From assembly GCA_019916065.1 (NCBI GenBank), contig CM034240.1:42047180-42111179 (forward strand): 64,000 bases of DNA, read 5' to 3'. Below, one piece after another: positions 11,032-24,239 of the stretch. Below the pieces are notes generated by a model. It was not told the origin of the DNA. It did no database searches and worked only from the letters and a program-made list of their open reading frames with translations. A program made the position numbers and the translations under genes. Source of the stretch: Vitellaria paradoxa (Eukaryota > Streptophyta > Magnoliopsida > Ericales > Sapotaceae). Each line of letters starts with the position of its first letter. The first letter of the stretch is position 1.

Positions 11032-14000
11032 TCATGCTATGCGAACATTCACCAAGTCCAAGCTATGCTTGAACTTTTCAGAAGGCAACGGCTTGGTCAA
11101 CATATCTGCTGGATTATCTTCTGTGGCTATCTTTTCTATGGAACATAACCTATCCTCAATTACATCCCGGATGAAGTTCAACCTGACATCAATGTGTTTC
11201 GATCTCTCATGATAAACTGGATTCCTAGCCAAGCTCAAGGCACTCTGACTATCACAATAAATGATAGGTTTCTGAATATTCAAGCCCAAGCTATCAACAA
11301 GGCCATGCAACCACTTACTTTCTTTAACCCCTTCTGTCAATGACATGTATTCAGCCTCTGCGGTAGACAAAGCAACTGTAGGCTGAAGAGTTGCTTTCCA
11401 GCTAATAGCAATCCATATAAAGTAAAGATATAGCATGTCAAAGATCGCCTTTTCATGAGATCTCCACCATAGTCAGAATCTGTATAGCCAACAAGACCAC
11501 TAGTAGAACCACCAGCCCCATAAACCAAACAAATATGACTAGTACCTTTCAAATATCGCATAATCCATTTAACTGCCTCCCAATGAGTTTTTCCTGGATT
11601 ACTCATAAATCTGCTTACCACACTGACAGCATAAGCTAAGTCAGGCCTGGTGCATACCATGGCATACATCAAGCTTCCAACTGCATTGGAATACGGAACT
11701 GTACTCATGTAATTCCTCTCCTCAGCTGTACTAGGTAATGCACTATGATCAAATTTAAAGTGTGCTGCCAAAGGAGTACTGACCAGCTTAGACTGTTCCA
11801 TCTGAAAGGACTGCAACAACTTTTCAATGTACTTCTGCTGAGATACATACAATAGTCCTGCCTTCCTGTCCCTCCAAATCTCCATGCCCAATATCTTTTT
11901 GATTGCACCCAAATCTTTCATCTCAAACTCATTGTTCAACAAATTCTTTAAACTGTCAATTTCAGCCTGGTTCTTTGCTGCAATCAACATGTCGTCCACA
12001 TATAGCAACAAATATATGAAAGAACCATCTGGCAACTTTCTAAAATAAACACACTTATTAAACTAATTTCGCACAAACTCAAGAGAAATCATAAATGTAT
12101 CAAACCTCTTGTACCATTGCATAGGAGACTGCTTCAACCCGTATAAGGATTTCTTTAACAAACATGCATGATCAGGTTTTTCAACATCAACGAACCCCTC
12201 TGGCTGTGACATATAAATCTGCTCGTCTAGATTCCCATGCAAGAAAGCAGTTTTCACATCAAGTTGTTCTAACTCCAAATCCAAAACACTTACCACAGCT
12301 AGAATAGCCCAAATCGTCTTGTGCTTGACAACTGGTGAGAATACTTCATGATAATCAATTCCCTCCTTTTGTGAGAAACCCTTTGCCACAAGTCTTGACT
12401 TAAACCTAGGTGGTTCAACCCCAGGAATGCCTTCTTTCTTCTTATACACCCATTTGCATCCCACTGGCTTCACACCTTTGGGTAATGGGACAAGCTCCCA
12501 TGTCTCATTCCTCGCAAGGGACTGCATCTCCTCATTCATGGCAATCAACCATTCTGATGCTTGTTTACTCTGTATTGTCTTTTTATATGACCTTGGTTCA
12601 TCAGAATCTATGTTCTCTGCTACTGCAAAGGCATAGGCAATAGTATTAGTATCAACAACATTAACACAATCTGCATACCTCGCAGGTTTTCTGATTTCTC
12701 TCCTTGGTCTGTTTGCTGCTATACCTTGTGTATCATCATGTACATCATTGGGCTGTTCTATAGGATTTGTAATCATCCCATTTGAAGTTTCAATCTCAAA
12801 CTCCATCTTCTGGTTAGCCTCCTGATCTTCGTTCCCAACACGATTATCAAGCTCCTTATTCTGGCCAAGCATAGCAAACTCATTAAAGGTGACATCTCTG
12901 CTAACAATGAATTTTGGAGTTCTATCATTTTCGGTACACCACAATCTATATCCCTTAACTCCGGTTGCATACCCTAGAAATATGCATTTCATTGCTCTTG
13001 GTTCTAGTTTACCATCATTAACATGAGCATAAGCAGGACAACCAAATATACGCAAACCAGAATAATCAGAGGGAGTACTAGACCATACCTCTTGAGGAGT
13101 CTTTAAATCAATTGCAGTTGATGGAGATCTATTTACCAGATAACAAGCAGTATTAACTGCTTCCGCCCAAAATTGCTTAGAGAGTCCAGCATTCAATCGC
13201 ATGCATCGAGCACGTTGCAAAAGTGTTTGGTTCATACGTTCTACAACTCCATTCTGTTGTGGTATTTTCCGAACAGTGTGATGCCTTACTATACCTTCTT
13301 TCTTGCAGAATTCATCAAATGGAGCATTACAGAATTCTAATCCGTTATCTATTCTGAGTGTCTTGATTTGTTTTCCTGTTCGTTTTTCAATCATAGTCTT
13401 CCACTCCTTAAACCGCCCAAACACCTCATCCTTTGATTTCAGAAAATATATCCAAACTTTTCTAGAGTAGTCATCAATGAAAGTAACAAAGTATCTGCAT
13501 CTTCCATGAGATTCAACCGAAGAGGGACCCCACAAATCTGAATGAATATACTCAAGAATCCCTGTAGAAGTGTGCCTGCCAGAACTGAACTTGACCCTGC
13601 GCTGCTTGCCCATAACGCAAGTCTCACAATATTTCAGTTTCCCTGTTTTCACCCCATCTAACAATCCTTGTTTGCTCAGTACTGTCAGTCCCTTTTCACT
13701 CATATGAGCCAATCTACGATGCCATAACTCTGTACACTCATCATGCTGCTCTAAGGTGCGAGATACTGCCATAGTTCCCATCACTGAATTTCCCATCAAG
13801 GTGTAAATTCCATGCTGCAATTTACCCTTTATTATTGTCAAAGCACCTTTTGAGACTCGAAGTTGCCCATCTTCACCGGAAAACTTGTACCCTTGTTTAT
13901 CTAGAGTACCAATAGAAATCAAATTTTTACGTAGATCAGGAACATACCAAACATCGAGTGCTCTGATCATTCCATCAAACATCTTAATCTGCACAGAACC

Positions 14001-14120
14001 ACTGCCCTTGACAGTAAACTCCCCATCATTACCCAATTTCACACTGCCATTCTACTCCTTAAAAGAAGTAAACAGATTCTTTGAAAAACTCATGTGATAA
14101 GATGCACCAGTGTCCATGAT
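11032..14120 (-). pseudogene. Copia pol region (protease, integrase, RT, RNase H), broken
   Basis: Reading 3'-wards on the minus strand: aspartic protease motif DTGAS near 14102-14116; an in-frame TAG at 14052-14054; the integrase zinc-finger region and core with HSDLWGP, RIDNG and ERMNQ (the DDE catalytic set); reverse transcriptase from about 12.5 kb with KTAFLHG; an in-frame TAA at 12063-12065; the RT catalytic YVDDM just after it; then a frameshift near 11436 before RNase H (STAEAEYM, CDSQSA, DMLTKPL), ending at 11032. Both nonsense codons keep frame with their flanks, so they are point mutations. No functional polyprotein can be made. Confidence 0.93.
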
Positions 14121-14207
14121 CCAAGTATTTGCAGAACCTGAAGTGGTAACAGTCAACACGTCACTGCATTCTTCTTCACCAGAACTGTCCTGAACTACAG
14201 CTGCTCT

Positions 14208-14975
14208 ACCATTATTACTTGATTCCGTTTCTTTTCCCTTCTTTCGCTGTGGGCAGTTCTTCCTTATGTGCCCTCTTTTTTACAGTGGAAACATCGAATT
14301 CCAGATCTCGACTTAGAACGTGACTTACTCCTGCTTCTACCATCCCTTTCTTTGTTCCTGCCTCTGCTAACAACCAGACCTGCATCTGATCCGTCTTCAT
14401 TAGAACCAGAGACTTTTCTCTTCAATTCTTTAGACTGCATAGCATCCTTCACATCACTAACAGAGATACTATTCCTACCATACAACATAGTATCCACAAA
14501 ATTCTCATATGAATTTGGCAGCGAACACAAAAGAATGATAGCTTGATCCTCATCATCAATTTTAACTCCAACACCTTGTAAGTCTAGGATAATTCGGTTA
14601 AAGTTATCAAGATGATCCTTTACCTGCATATTTTCTGACATCCGCAATGTATACAAACGTTGCTTCTGATATAGTCTGTTCGTTAGGGATTTCTTCTGAA
14701 ACTTGTTCTCCAACGCTTTCCACAGCCCGTCAGCCGTTGTTTCATTTGTCACCTCCCTCAAGACTTCATCAGTTAGACTCAACAGAATCGCGCTATGTGC
14801 CTTTGCCATAATCTCAGCCTTCTCCTCTGCCATCAAATCCTTAGATAGTTTTTTTTTTTCCTTCCAGCGCTGCTGCACACCCTTGCTGAACTAGAACCGC
14901 CTTCATCTTAATCTGCCACAGAGTGAAATCATTCGATCCATTGAATTTCTCAATATCGAATTTGTAGGACGACAT
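14208..14975 (-). pseudogene. Copia gag, frameshifted
   Basis: Starts at ATG 14973-14975 with a typical Copia gag N-terminus (KFNG-N-F-LWQ-KM). The first frameshift lies in the T/A homopolymer near 14849-14860. The second, near 14272-14282, interrupts the zinc knuckle just after CFHCKKEG, also in a homopolymer. A lysine/arginine/serine-rich stretch precedes the knuckle. The family role is the capsid-like protein that packages element RNA. Confidence 0.85.
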
Positions 14976-15040
14976 CTTGATCAGCAAATAGGAATCGTAC
15001 AGACAACCACTCAGATTCGAATAGAAACTGCGCGTAACCT

Positions 15041-15055
15041 TGCTCTGATACCAAT
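15041..15055 (-). promoter_or_regulatory. Copia primer binding site
   Basis: Read on the minus strand, immediately inside the 5' LTR, the sequence is TTGGTATCAGAGC, complementary to the 3' end of initiator methionine tRNA as in most plant Copia elements. Confidence 0.9.
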
Positions 15056-15341
15056 TGTTATGAATCACACGCACAAAAAACAAGAAAAACAGAGAACACA
15101 AGGATTTACGTGGTTCGGTCAAGGTGACCTACGTCCACGGGCAGGAGGAAACAATCTTATTCTTTTGAAGAAGTTCGTACAGGTTACATTCATGTTGCCC
15201 TATAACTACAAATATATATATGTGTGATTACCTCCGCTTCCACCACAGACCTTAAAAGAAAAACCACTTTCGGGTTGCTCACATAATATTTCGGGTCGGG
15301 CCACAATTCGGGTCAAAACAATAAATTCAGGGCACTTAACA
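15056..15341 (-). repeat. Copia 5' LTR (right on + strand)
   Basis: 286 bp, TG...CA. It has a ~33-bp AT-rich segment near 15203-15235 where the other LTR has 16 unrelated bases, plus several substitutions. The element is therefore not very recent. Confidence 0.9.
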
Positions 15342-15430
15342 GTAAATTAACTAAGGGATAAATGTTAATATTTAATCTTTTAGTAAAATATTATAATAAA
15401 ATAAATTATCATAATAAAATAAATTTTGTC
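15342..15430 (+). repeat. repeat H, copy 2 (right part)
   Basis: Continues the repeat broken at 10685. Similar to 9790-9870, including AGTAAAATATTATAATAAAA. Confidence 0.55.
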
Positions 15431-15594
15431 ATAAATTTTAAAATTTTTAGGAAATTTCTAGTTCATTTAAGTTGACTTTGGGATGGAGAGAAACCTTATG
15501 AAATTAGAGTCGAAGTACCATGAAAATTCTGCAAGTGCGATGAATGTCAGGATTTTGGCCATTTTACTTAGCTATGCCCGTACTAGCCTGCACA

Positions 15595-15630
15595 TTTAGA
15601 TGAATGAGTGAGCATACTCATGCATCTAAA
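15595..15630. other. short inverted repeat (hairpin)
   Basis: 15-bp arms TTTAGATGAATGAGT and ACTCATGCATCTAAA (one mismatch) around a 6-base loop. Outer TACTAG/CTAGTA words flank it unevenly. No gene is assigned. Confidence 0.6.
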
Positions 15631-15699
15631 CTAGTATGGAAAGTCAAGGAAAAAAATAGTTGAGGCAAGTGAATGAAATTGGGACGAAGGCAAGATTAA

Positions 15700-15842
15700 G
15701 GGTGTGTTTGGAATAAGAAAAAGTGAGAAAAATTGAGAGTTCGTAATACATGCAGTGAAAGAAAAAAAAATTGATATGATATAAAGTTAACAGAGATTTA
15801 TAGAATTTTTGTTGTTTTTTTTTTCAAACCAAACAAATCCTA
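15700..15842 (+). repeat. MITE family C, copy 1
   Basis: About 143 bp. Starts GGTGTGTTTGG, has TTGAGAGTTCGTAATAC inside and ends AAACCAAACAAATCC. Its counterpart at 55513-55652 has the same order of motifs. Confidence 0.7.
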
Positions 15843-16319
15843 AGAAAAATAAAGGCCAGTTTGTGTGTTTGAGAGTTTTGTCAGGGGTCTTTCATATGTA
15901 GTCATTGGTTGTAAATCGCAATCGTTACAGGTTAAGTCCATCGAGATGGTGCGATGAACTTGGTCTTCTTCTTCTTCTTCTTTAATAATCAAATTTGCTA
16001 AATTAGCTACCAAAAAAGGAACAGAAATTACCAATTCTTCTAAGTAATGTTTGGAACAATCGCTAACGCATTGTAGACAATCACGTAAAGACTTGTTGTG
16101 TCAAAATCACACAACTCAATTCGCACAACCGTTTCAATGCCACCTTGCCAAAGCAACGAGATAAATGGAATTAAAGAAAGCCTAGAATTAAAGAAACACC
16201 GTTTAGGCAACAAATAAAATACAAAAAGAAAATCAAAACCCTAATCTAATAAAAAACATAAAATTGAAATGCCATGTGCTTACCCTCCTGTCCCCGTTTA
16301 CGTGGGTCCTTTTTTACCT
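15843..16319. other. gene-free interval
   Basis: Non-coding. Contains a (CTT)n run near 15964-15981. Nothing else is recognised. Confidence 0.4.
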
Positions 16320-19300
16320 AAAATATATTTTAGAATAATGAATTCTATCTAAAATGTATAATTAAAATTTAAATTAAATTCATATATTATATTTAATGAA
16401 ATTATATTTTTAATAAGACCATAAAGTTATCGCTTAGTATTATAATTTTTACTTAAATTGAATTCTAATATTTAATGTAGATAAAATACTTTAAAAATTA
16501 ACATAATAACTAATGTATAATTTAGTTCGATTGACAAATAAAAGAGAAAATATAAAAATTTTAACTGGATAAAAATTTGAATTAATTTATATAAAACATA
16601 GTATGCTTTTGTTAAATATAATTAGATTAACTAGAGTCTTCAATTAAATAGAATTTCATTAAATAATTATAAATTAAGATAGAATTTAAGTAGCATTCAA
16701 TATTTAGCATACAAAAAAATTCAAAATTTTAATAATAATGATAATTTTAATAAAATTTAAAAATTCACATTAAAAATCAAATTAAATAAAAATTAAATAG
16801 ATTTAAAAAAATCATACTTTGTATATTTGAATGAACATATTGAAAAATAACTCAAATAAAAGATTTTCCTTGTAATATGATATATAAAAAATTTAGAATT
16901 TTACTAATAATAAAAATATTATAAAAATTAAATTAACAATTACATTAAAAAATAAAATAAAATCTAAAAACTTAGATCTTATATATTTGAATAAATGAAT
17001 TAAAAAAATAAGTTAAAAGTAAATACATAAACAAAAAATAATTTCAATATAAAGGAATATCATCTAATTAAAATAAATATAATATTTTATTAATATAAAA
17101 AATATTTCAGTTATTCCATATGGAAAAATTAACAAAATTGAAATATGAAATTTCCCAATGCTTTAATAATTTTTTATCATTGTTGTACAGTAATATTTTC
17201 ACACTAAACAAAAATAAAAAAAAAATTATACCTCGTATATTTAAATAAGCAAATTAAAAAATAATCAAAAAAAGGTTTCCATTGGAATTTAATACATAAA
17301 AATTTTAAAATTTAACAACAATGAAAAACATAATAAAATCTAAAAAATTATATAAACAATCACATTTAAAAATTATGATAAAATTAAAAAAAATCATATC
17401 TTGTATTTTTGAATGAACAATTGAAAAGTATAGTAAAAAATAAATTTTTCCTGAAATCTAACACAAAAAAAATAAAATTTTATTAGTAATAAAAATATAA
17501 TAAAATTTAAAATTTTAATAGTAACAATCACATTAAAAAATTTAAAACCTTAATATTAACAATTAAATTAAAAATTGAATAAAATCTAAAAAAGTTAAAC
17601 TTAATATATTTTAAATGAACAAATTAAAAAATAAGTTAAAAAATAAATGCATAAACGAAAAAAAAATTTCAACACAAAGGAGTATTATCTAATAAAAATA
17701 AATATAACAAACTCGTTTGCATTTTTAATGACTCAAAAGAAACTAACAAACAATATTATGCTTTGCACACACACTCTCTCTTAATTATGTTAATTATAAA
17801 CAAAAAAGTCACTATAGTAAAATTATAATAAATTTTCTCTGATTGTGAATGCTTTTTTATATATATTTTTTAAAATTTACTTTGTTTATTAAAATTTCAT
17901 GTGAATTCGTATTTTATTTCAAATAAGAATATATTATTTAATTCAATACATATCAAATATTTGATAATGATTAATTAAAATTATCTAATTATGTTACAAC
18001 TAATACATATATTTTATTTAAGATTCAGATAATAATAAAAATTATATAATCATCACGTGATTCAAAAATAATTTACCTAATAATCATTTATCTCTCTTTA
18101 TTTATAATCATCTAAATATATTAGTTAAAGATAGAATTTAAATAGATGCGGATTAATAAGATTTTTAATTCAAAAAAATTTGTTAGTATTTATATAGAAT
18201 TTAATTATTATTAAAAGTAATAAATGAAAATAAAATTGTAAATAAGTAGTAATTATTTACAACACTAATTTTTTAGATTATATAATTATAAATTAAGATA
18301 ATTATAATTATAAATTAAAGTCTTTATTTAACAAGCCAATTGTTTTTTTGCATTATCTTTGTTTGATAATAATATTTATTATTAATTATAATTATTTATT
18401 GTATTATTTTTTAATAATAATATTAATAATCAAATTCTTTATTTAATAGGCTAATTAATTTTTTACATTATTTTGTTTAATAATAATAATAATAATAATA
18501 TTTATTATTAAAACCTTTTATTTAACAAGAATTATTTTGTTTAATAACAATAATAATATTTATTATGTTAATTTGTTAAAATATAGAAAAAAATAAAAAT
18601 AAGAATATGTCTTAAATAAACATAAAAATAAAAAATAAGAAGTTGTATGATAAATGCAAGTATATATTAAATAAAAATATCAAATAATATCCATAAACAT
18701 TCTAGTTTAAATAAAATTAAGAATTGTGAATTAGTAGTAATTATGTAAAATACTATTTTCTATAATTAAGATAACTATAATTAGGTATCACGTGTCACAA
18801 TAATACACTTGTCACAATTATAGTGGAAGTTAGATTTTACGTGGTGTAAGATAGTTATAATTAGGTGTCCTATATCACAACTGTAGTAAAAGTTAGATTC
18901 TACATGATGCAGCAATGTTGCCAGACTTTACTTTATATATATATTAGTGATTAAACCCGTGCAATGCATAGATTTGTCACATTATATATTTATTTTAATT
19001 TTTAATTAAACCTTACGATAATAATTACTTAAGGAAATATAAAGATTTAATTTATTAAAATAAGTTAAATATAAATTTAGCTTATTTTTGCTAATTAAAA
19101 TATCACATGATAAATAAATTATTATTATCATTTAATTATATTCACCGAGCATACGAATGACTTGAAATATTATCTTAAATTAGATATATAAAATAATAAA
19201 AATTTAAAAGTTAGTTTATTACATTTGTTATTTTCCTTTTTATAATTAGTAATAAAGTTGATGAGAACATCAAACAAATTGAAAAAAAAAACCATAAAAG

Positions 19301-20754
19301 AAGTTTTTGTTGAAATTTAATACACAAAAAGTTTAAATTTTAACAACAATAAAAATATAATAAAATCTAAAAAATATGTCAACAATCACATTAAAAAAAT
19401 ACAATATAAATTAAAAAAATCATACCTTGTATTTTTAAATAGACAAATTAAAAAACATAGAAAAGAGTAGACTTTCCATGTAATACACAAAAAAAATTAA
19501 AATTTTATCAATAATAAAAAATATGATAAATTTTAAAATTAATATTAACAATCACTCTAAAAAGTATAATAAAATTTAAAAAAATCAAACCTTTATATAT
19601 TTAACAATCACATTAAAAGATAGAATTAAAAAAAAAAAACCAAATCTTATATATTTTAATGAACCAATCAAAAAATAAGTCAAAAATAAATACATAAACA
19701 AAAAACTAATTTCAATATAAATGAATATCATCTGATAAAAACAAATATAGCAAACACATCTTCATTCTTAATAATCCGAAAGAAGATAACAAACAATTAT
19801 CCCCAACCATGTTAGTAATAAGTAAAATCCATCACAATAAAATTCTAGCAAGTTTTTTGGTGTGAATACTATTTTATACATTTTTAACTTATTATGTGTA
19901 TTAAAATTTTATGAGAATTTGTATTCTATTCGGATAGAGATATATTACCTAATCTAATAAATATCAAATTAACCAAACTATTTAATAGTGGTTAATTGAA
20001 ATAACACAATTATTTATTAAAATATAAAAAATTAAAAAAAAGCTATATGATAAATAGAAGTGTGAATTAAATAAACATATTTAGTGAAACCAGTGAATAT
20101 TTTAATTTGAATAAAATTGTGAATAAGTGATAATTATGTATGATACTAATTTCTTAGATTATATAATTATAAATTAAGATAATTATAATTATAAATTAAT
20201 TTTAATAAATTGAATCATTTATTTGATAGAATAATTATTTTTTGCATCATTTTGTTTAATAACAATAATAATAATAATAATAATAATTATCCTTGTTCAA
20301 ATAATAATAAATATTCATGTTATTTGTTAATAAATTAAAATATTTATTTATTCATCTAATAAGATAAAATTTAATTTTTTAATTTATTAAAATATTAAAA
20401 AAGAAAAAAGAATTTCTATGGTAATAAAACATGGATATAGATAATGTCAATTATTTTTAATTTTATTAAATATATTAATTTTTAATTTATCCTAAAATAA
20501 GAATAGTATTTGTTTTATTTTTAATTCAAGAAAATGTTACTAAGATTTATCTAATTGATAGAATTTAATTATTATTAAAATTAATCAGTGAACATTTTAA
20601 TTTGAATAAAATTGTGAATAAATAGTAATTATATACAATACTAATTTCTTTTAGATTATATAATTATAAATTGTGATAACTATAATTATAAATTGATGTT
20701 AATAAATTAAAAATATTTATTTAACAGGGTAATTAGTTTTTTGCATTATTTTAC

Positions 20755-20790
<36 letters not shown>

Positions 20791-20820
20791 TGTTAACTCA
20801 ATTCATAGAAGCCTCAACTC
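16320..20820. repeat. 4.5-kb very AT-rich block of diverged direct repeats
   Basis: No gene. Blocks at about 17200-18490 and 19260-20290 share the same order of words: AATACATAAA..., ACAATCACATTAAAAA, a 'TGCATTAT-TTGTTTAATAAT' motif, then (AAT)n. A third partial copy is at 20540-20790. (AAT)n microsatellites lie near 18478-18502, 20260-20287 and 20757-20788. A degenerate Helitron-like end is at 18944-18972. Confidence 0.6.
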
Positions 20821-20832
20821 TCTCTCCTTTTT

Positions 20833-21130
20833 TTTTTTTTGGCAAGTAAGTGCCTCAACTTTTCTTACTGTAATCATTAACACAAATTCCTTCAAGCTTT
20901 TTTTATACGAGAAGAGCAACATACCTCGTCCACTATTGTAATCATTGATTCCAACAAGATTAAAAAAGGACATGATACTTGTAACTTCACCAATTATTTA
21001 CTTACATATACCCTATACATATATGATTGTTACGCTTTTAGTTCATGGCCATCTTCTTCTTATTTGCCTCCTCTAAACATAACATATCGAATTTTGATCA
21101 GTTACTAGCACTTTGGTGAATGTAGAGATG
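20833..21130 (+). repeat. remnant of the first DUF4220 tandem unit (5' flank only)
   Basis: Closely matches 25133-25470 and, in part, 29440-29570, the sequence just upstream of the DUF4220 start in the later units (shared TTCATGGCCATCTTCTTCTT and ACATACCTCG words). Homology stops at about the position of the start codon; no coding part remains. Confidence 0.75.
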
Positions 21131-21202
21131 TTAATGTGAGTATATTTTTAGTCATTCTCTCTATATTAAAAAAAAAAAAAAAGTTGATGCGAATAATCTA
21201 AC

Positions 21203-21384
21203 ACTGCAACAAAAATTTTCATTTAATATCAATCTTAATTGTCACTAAAATTCATTCTAGTGACTTCCAAAAAATGTAATGGATATTCGTGTTGTACTAG
21301 ATGTTGTTAGCATTTCTAATGACACTAATACATATTATTACAATCGAATAGCTTGGCAAACAATATTCAAATAATTAGGTATTC
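21203..21384 (+). repeat. possible CACTA-type terminal fragment
   Basis: CACTGCAACAAAAATTTT resembles CACTA transposon ends (CACTACAA...). It includes AATTGTCACTAAAATTC, common in subterminal regions of such elements. No convincing partner end or 3-bp duplication was found, so this is tentative. Confidence 0.3.
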
Positions 21385-23410
21385 TGTAATAACCTGAATT
21401 TTTTTTCCTTAATTAAATTATTTAAGTGTGGTAGTGATATTTATTATAGTAAAAATCTAGAAAATTGAGCATTTGAAAATTTTTGGAATGATAAAAATTA
21501 GTTGAAAAAATTTTCGGATTAAATTTCACCCTATGTGGGAGTTTAATGTAGAATTTCTAAAATTTTTATCCAAACACTTCTTAGCCCAATTACTTATTTG
21601 GTTCAAACCAAGACCATTAACCCATGGGTCAACCTTTTTCTTTGACTCACCTCAACTCATTTCAACTCACTTTATCACTCAATGAATTGACTCATGAATA
21701 GTTGCTCTAAATTATTTCCCGATAACTTCATTTCCATCTTCCATACACTCACACCATCTTTCAAAATTATTTGACTAATTGGACAAAAAGAAGACCCACA
21801 TTGATGACCTTAAAGTATCTTTTTCAAATTATTTAGCAAACAAGATTTAAAGCATTTTATTTGAAAGCTAGCATGATTTAAGGCATTTGGTTAAATTGTC
21901 AAAAAACTAGCATGATTGTTTAAATTTGTCAAAAAGCTAGCATGATTCCCGGATCATGCCACCTCCATACATCTTCCCCAATACTTTTCTTAAATGATAT
22001 GGTTAGATAGTCAAAAAGTAAGCATGATTCTTGGATCATGCTACCAATTGTATAGGCATGATCTTACCTTAGTTGATTTTTTCTCCACTAATAATTTTCT
22101 CTACACTCCCTATAAATTGTGTGTCTTCAAAGAGAAGAAAATAAGAGAGAAATAAAAATAAATTATTAATTAGTGAGGCTGAAGATTTGGTGTTGCTTGG
22201 AGGAAATAGAAAGGCTTGGAATTTTCCAATTTGGGTGGTGTTCAAAGCTAACTCATTTTTCCTTCTCAGACTTGGTCATTAATATCTTCATTGAGGTAGG
22301 ATGATGAATCTCCTAAAATATATTTGATGCATTTTCTGGTTTGAAGTATGAAACTTGATTGTGATAAAAATAAATACCCGTATATTGGGGGTAAGGAAGC
22401 CAAAATTTTGACTGAAGTAACTCAGTATGCTGACAGCTCTCTATTTGTAACTTTTTATGTGCTTCTAACCCCTAAAACGGTGGAATTAGGCTTTGGCTAA
22501 AACATAAAAGTTGTAGCCCTTTTAGTTTTCTTTTCAACCCAAAAAGAATTGCGTCAATCCGATTTGTGAGTCAAAAGTTATGCCCAAAATACTGAGCACG
22601 TGTAAAACTGTATTTTCTAAACAAACTGAATTCAAAGCTGTTTTTGTACCTTTAGACCTTAAAATTTTAAAAAGTGTAAAACATGAAAGTTGTAGGTCTT
22701 GAAGTTTAGTTTTTACAGATATAAAGTTTATAGATATTGGAGTCTTGCTCTATTTTATATGAATTTTCTTTCAAGCTGCTATTCTGCTTAGCTTTAATTG
22801 ATGCTTATTTGGATTTGTTTAGAATATTATGTTTAAAGATTTATTTAAATTTCCAATTTCCTTCTGTTAGTTATTGTCATGTTAATAATTTCTATTGATA
22901 TGAAATTATTTTAAACTAGATATTATGTATTATTTGACACTCTAATATTGATGATAATTGACTTAGATAATCAGTTTCATCATGGATAGCTGGATGACTT
23001 ATTCAAACTAAAATGCTAGTATTTGATAAAATGCCCAAAAGAAACAATGGACTTGTTCTTTTCTCATTTGGTCTTTCTTAAATGAATTTAATTTATTTTT
23101 GGCATTGTTTTGTCAACCTAGCAAGTTATATAATTATATTTTATGATTAAGTGAATTTAATGAAACTCATTTAATACAATCCTAAACATTGGGATAATTC
23201 TGTGGACATTTGTGGATATCTTGAAGCCAAAAACCTATGATAAGGGTTTGGTTATAAATAAGATGATGATTGAAAATTTATTTAAATTATTTTTGAATAA
23301 AATAAAACTTATCAATTTTGCTAAAAATTAAATATAAGTCCAAGAGCTATTTATTATCTTTATATTCCATAAAATAATAAAATAAAAGGTAAAAGAAGCA
23401 AAAACTAAGA

Positions 23411-23489
23411 TTTGCAACCAATGAGGTTCGAACTTGCGACTTTAATTCGCAATTAGGGTCGCTCACCCACTAAGCTACCAACCTCGGCC
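23411..23489 (-). repeat. tRNA-like sequence inside the solo LTR
   Basis: On the minus strand an A-box-like TAGCTTAGTGGGT is followed after about 40 bases by a B-box-like AGTTCGAACCT. The ends do not pair as an acceptor stem. It is likely a tRNA-derived fragment, not a functional tRNA. Confidence 0.5.
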
Positions 23490-24239
23490 TAATTAATATA
23501 CCATTAGAAATAATTTTATTCTTATCAAATTTGGTACGAAAAACTTGTCAAAACAATTAACTAAAATACTAATTTGTATTCTAAATTTTTTTACTTGCTA
23601 ATTGTTAATTTACATATAGTGCCTACCTTTGTGATAATGATATTGATGACTATGTTAAATCTTTGATTTATTGAGAATTACTATTAAAGTATGGATATAG
23701 ATAAAGTGCTCAAAAATATACTTCATGTGACTGAATAATCCCACTTTTGATTCATTACCCGGAAACATTGCCGGTTGTTATTCAAAATGTCTGATTTCCA
23801 TACAAGGTACCCTGGGAATGTAAAAGGGTGAGAAGAAATTAAGGCACTCGGTGCTAAAGCTATTTTTGGCAATGGGGTAATGGGTGGGTAGAAATGGCCT
23901 TTTAGATGAAGATGGGAACATGCATTTTATTTGGGAGATGCTTCCTTCTGACCTGGCCAGTCAGGTAGCCGGTCGCGACGACTAGGTTTTTGGTAAGTGA
24001 CACCGTTGGTATGCATCGGATGCTAAGCCCATAAAGTCACTGGTTCCCAAGGCTGGGGGTAGAGGAGGATAGGAGTATGATTATCTTAGGAGGATTTAGA
24101 TTAAACTCCTTTACAAAATTTTACTGTGACTAGCAACCTCTCTTGTTATGTATGAATGATGTGTTGGAATTATTTAATTATATTTAATTCCTCTCGATTA
24201 ATATTTTATAAATATATATATATATATATATATATGTAT

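Larger units (their letters stand above)
10686..15341 (-). mobile_element. Ty1/Copia LTR retrotransposon, Tork/Tnt1-like, degenerate
   Basis: 4.66-kb element transcribed on the minus strand. It is bounded by LTRs beginning TGTTATGAATC and ending CACTTAACA, with GTAAA duplicated at 10681-10685 and 15342-15346. The order gag, protease, integrase, reverse transcriptase, RNase H is that of Copia. The gag start and zinc knuckle resemble Tnt1/Tork, from memory. Coding capacity is destroyed by three frameshifts and two nonsense codons, so it is not autonomous. Confidence 0.95.

Noticed and set aside
16320..20820. CRISPR-like or satellite array
   Set aside because: Repeats are diverged, irregularly spaced and AT-rich; this is eukaryotic DNA and no regular spacer pattern exists.
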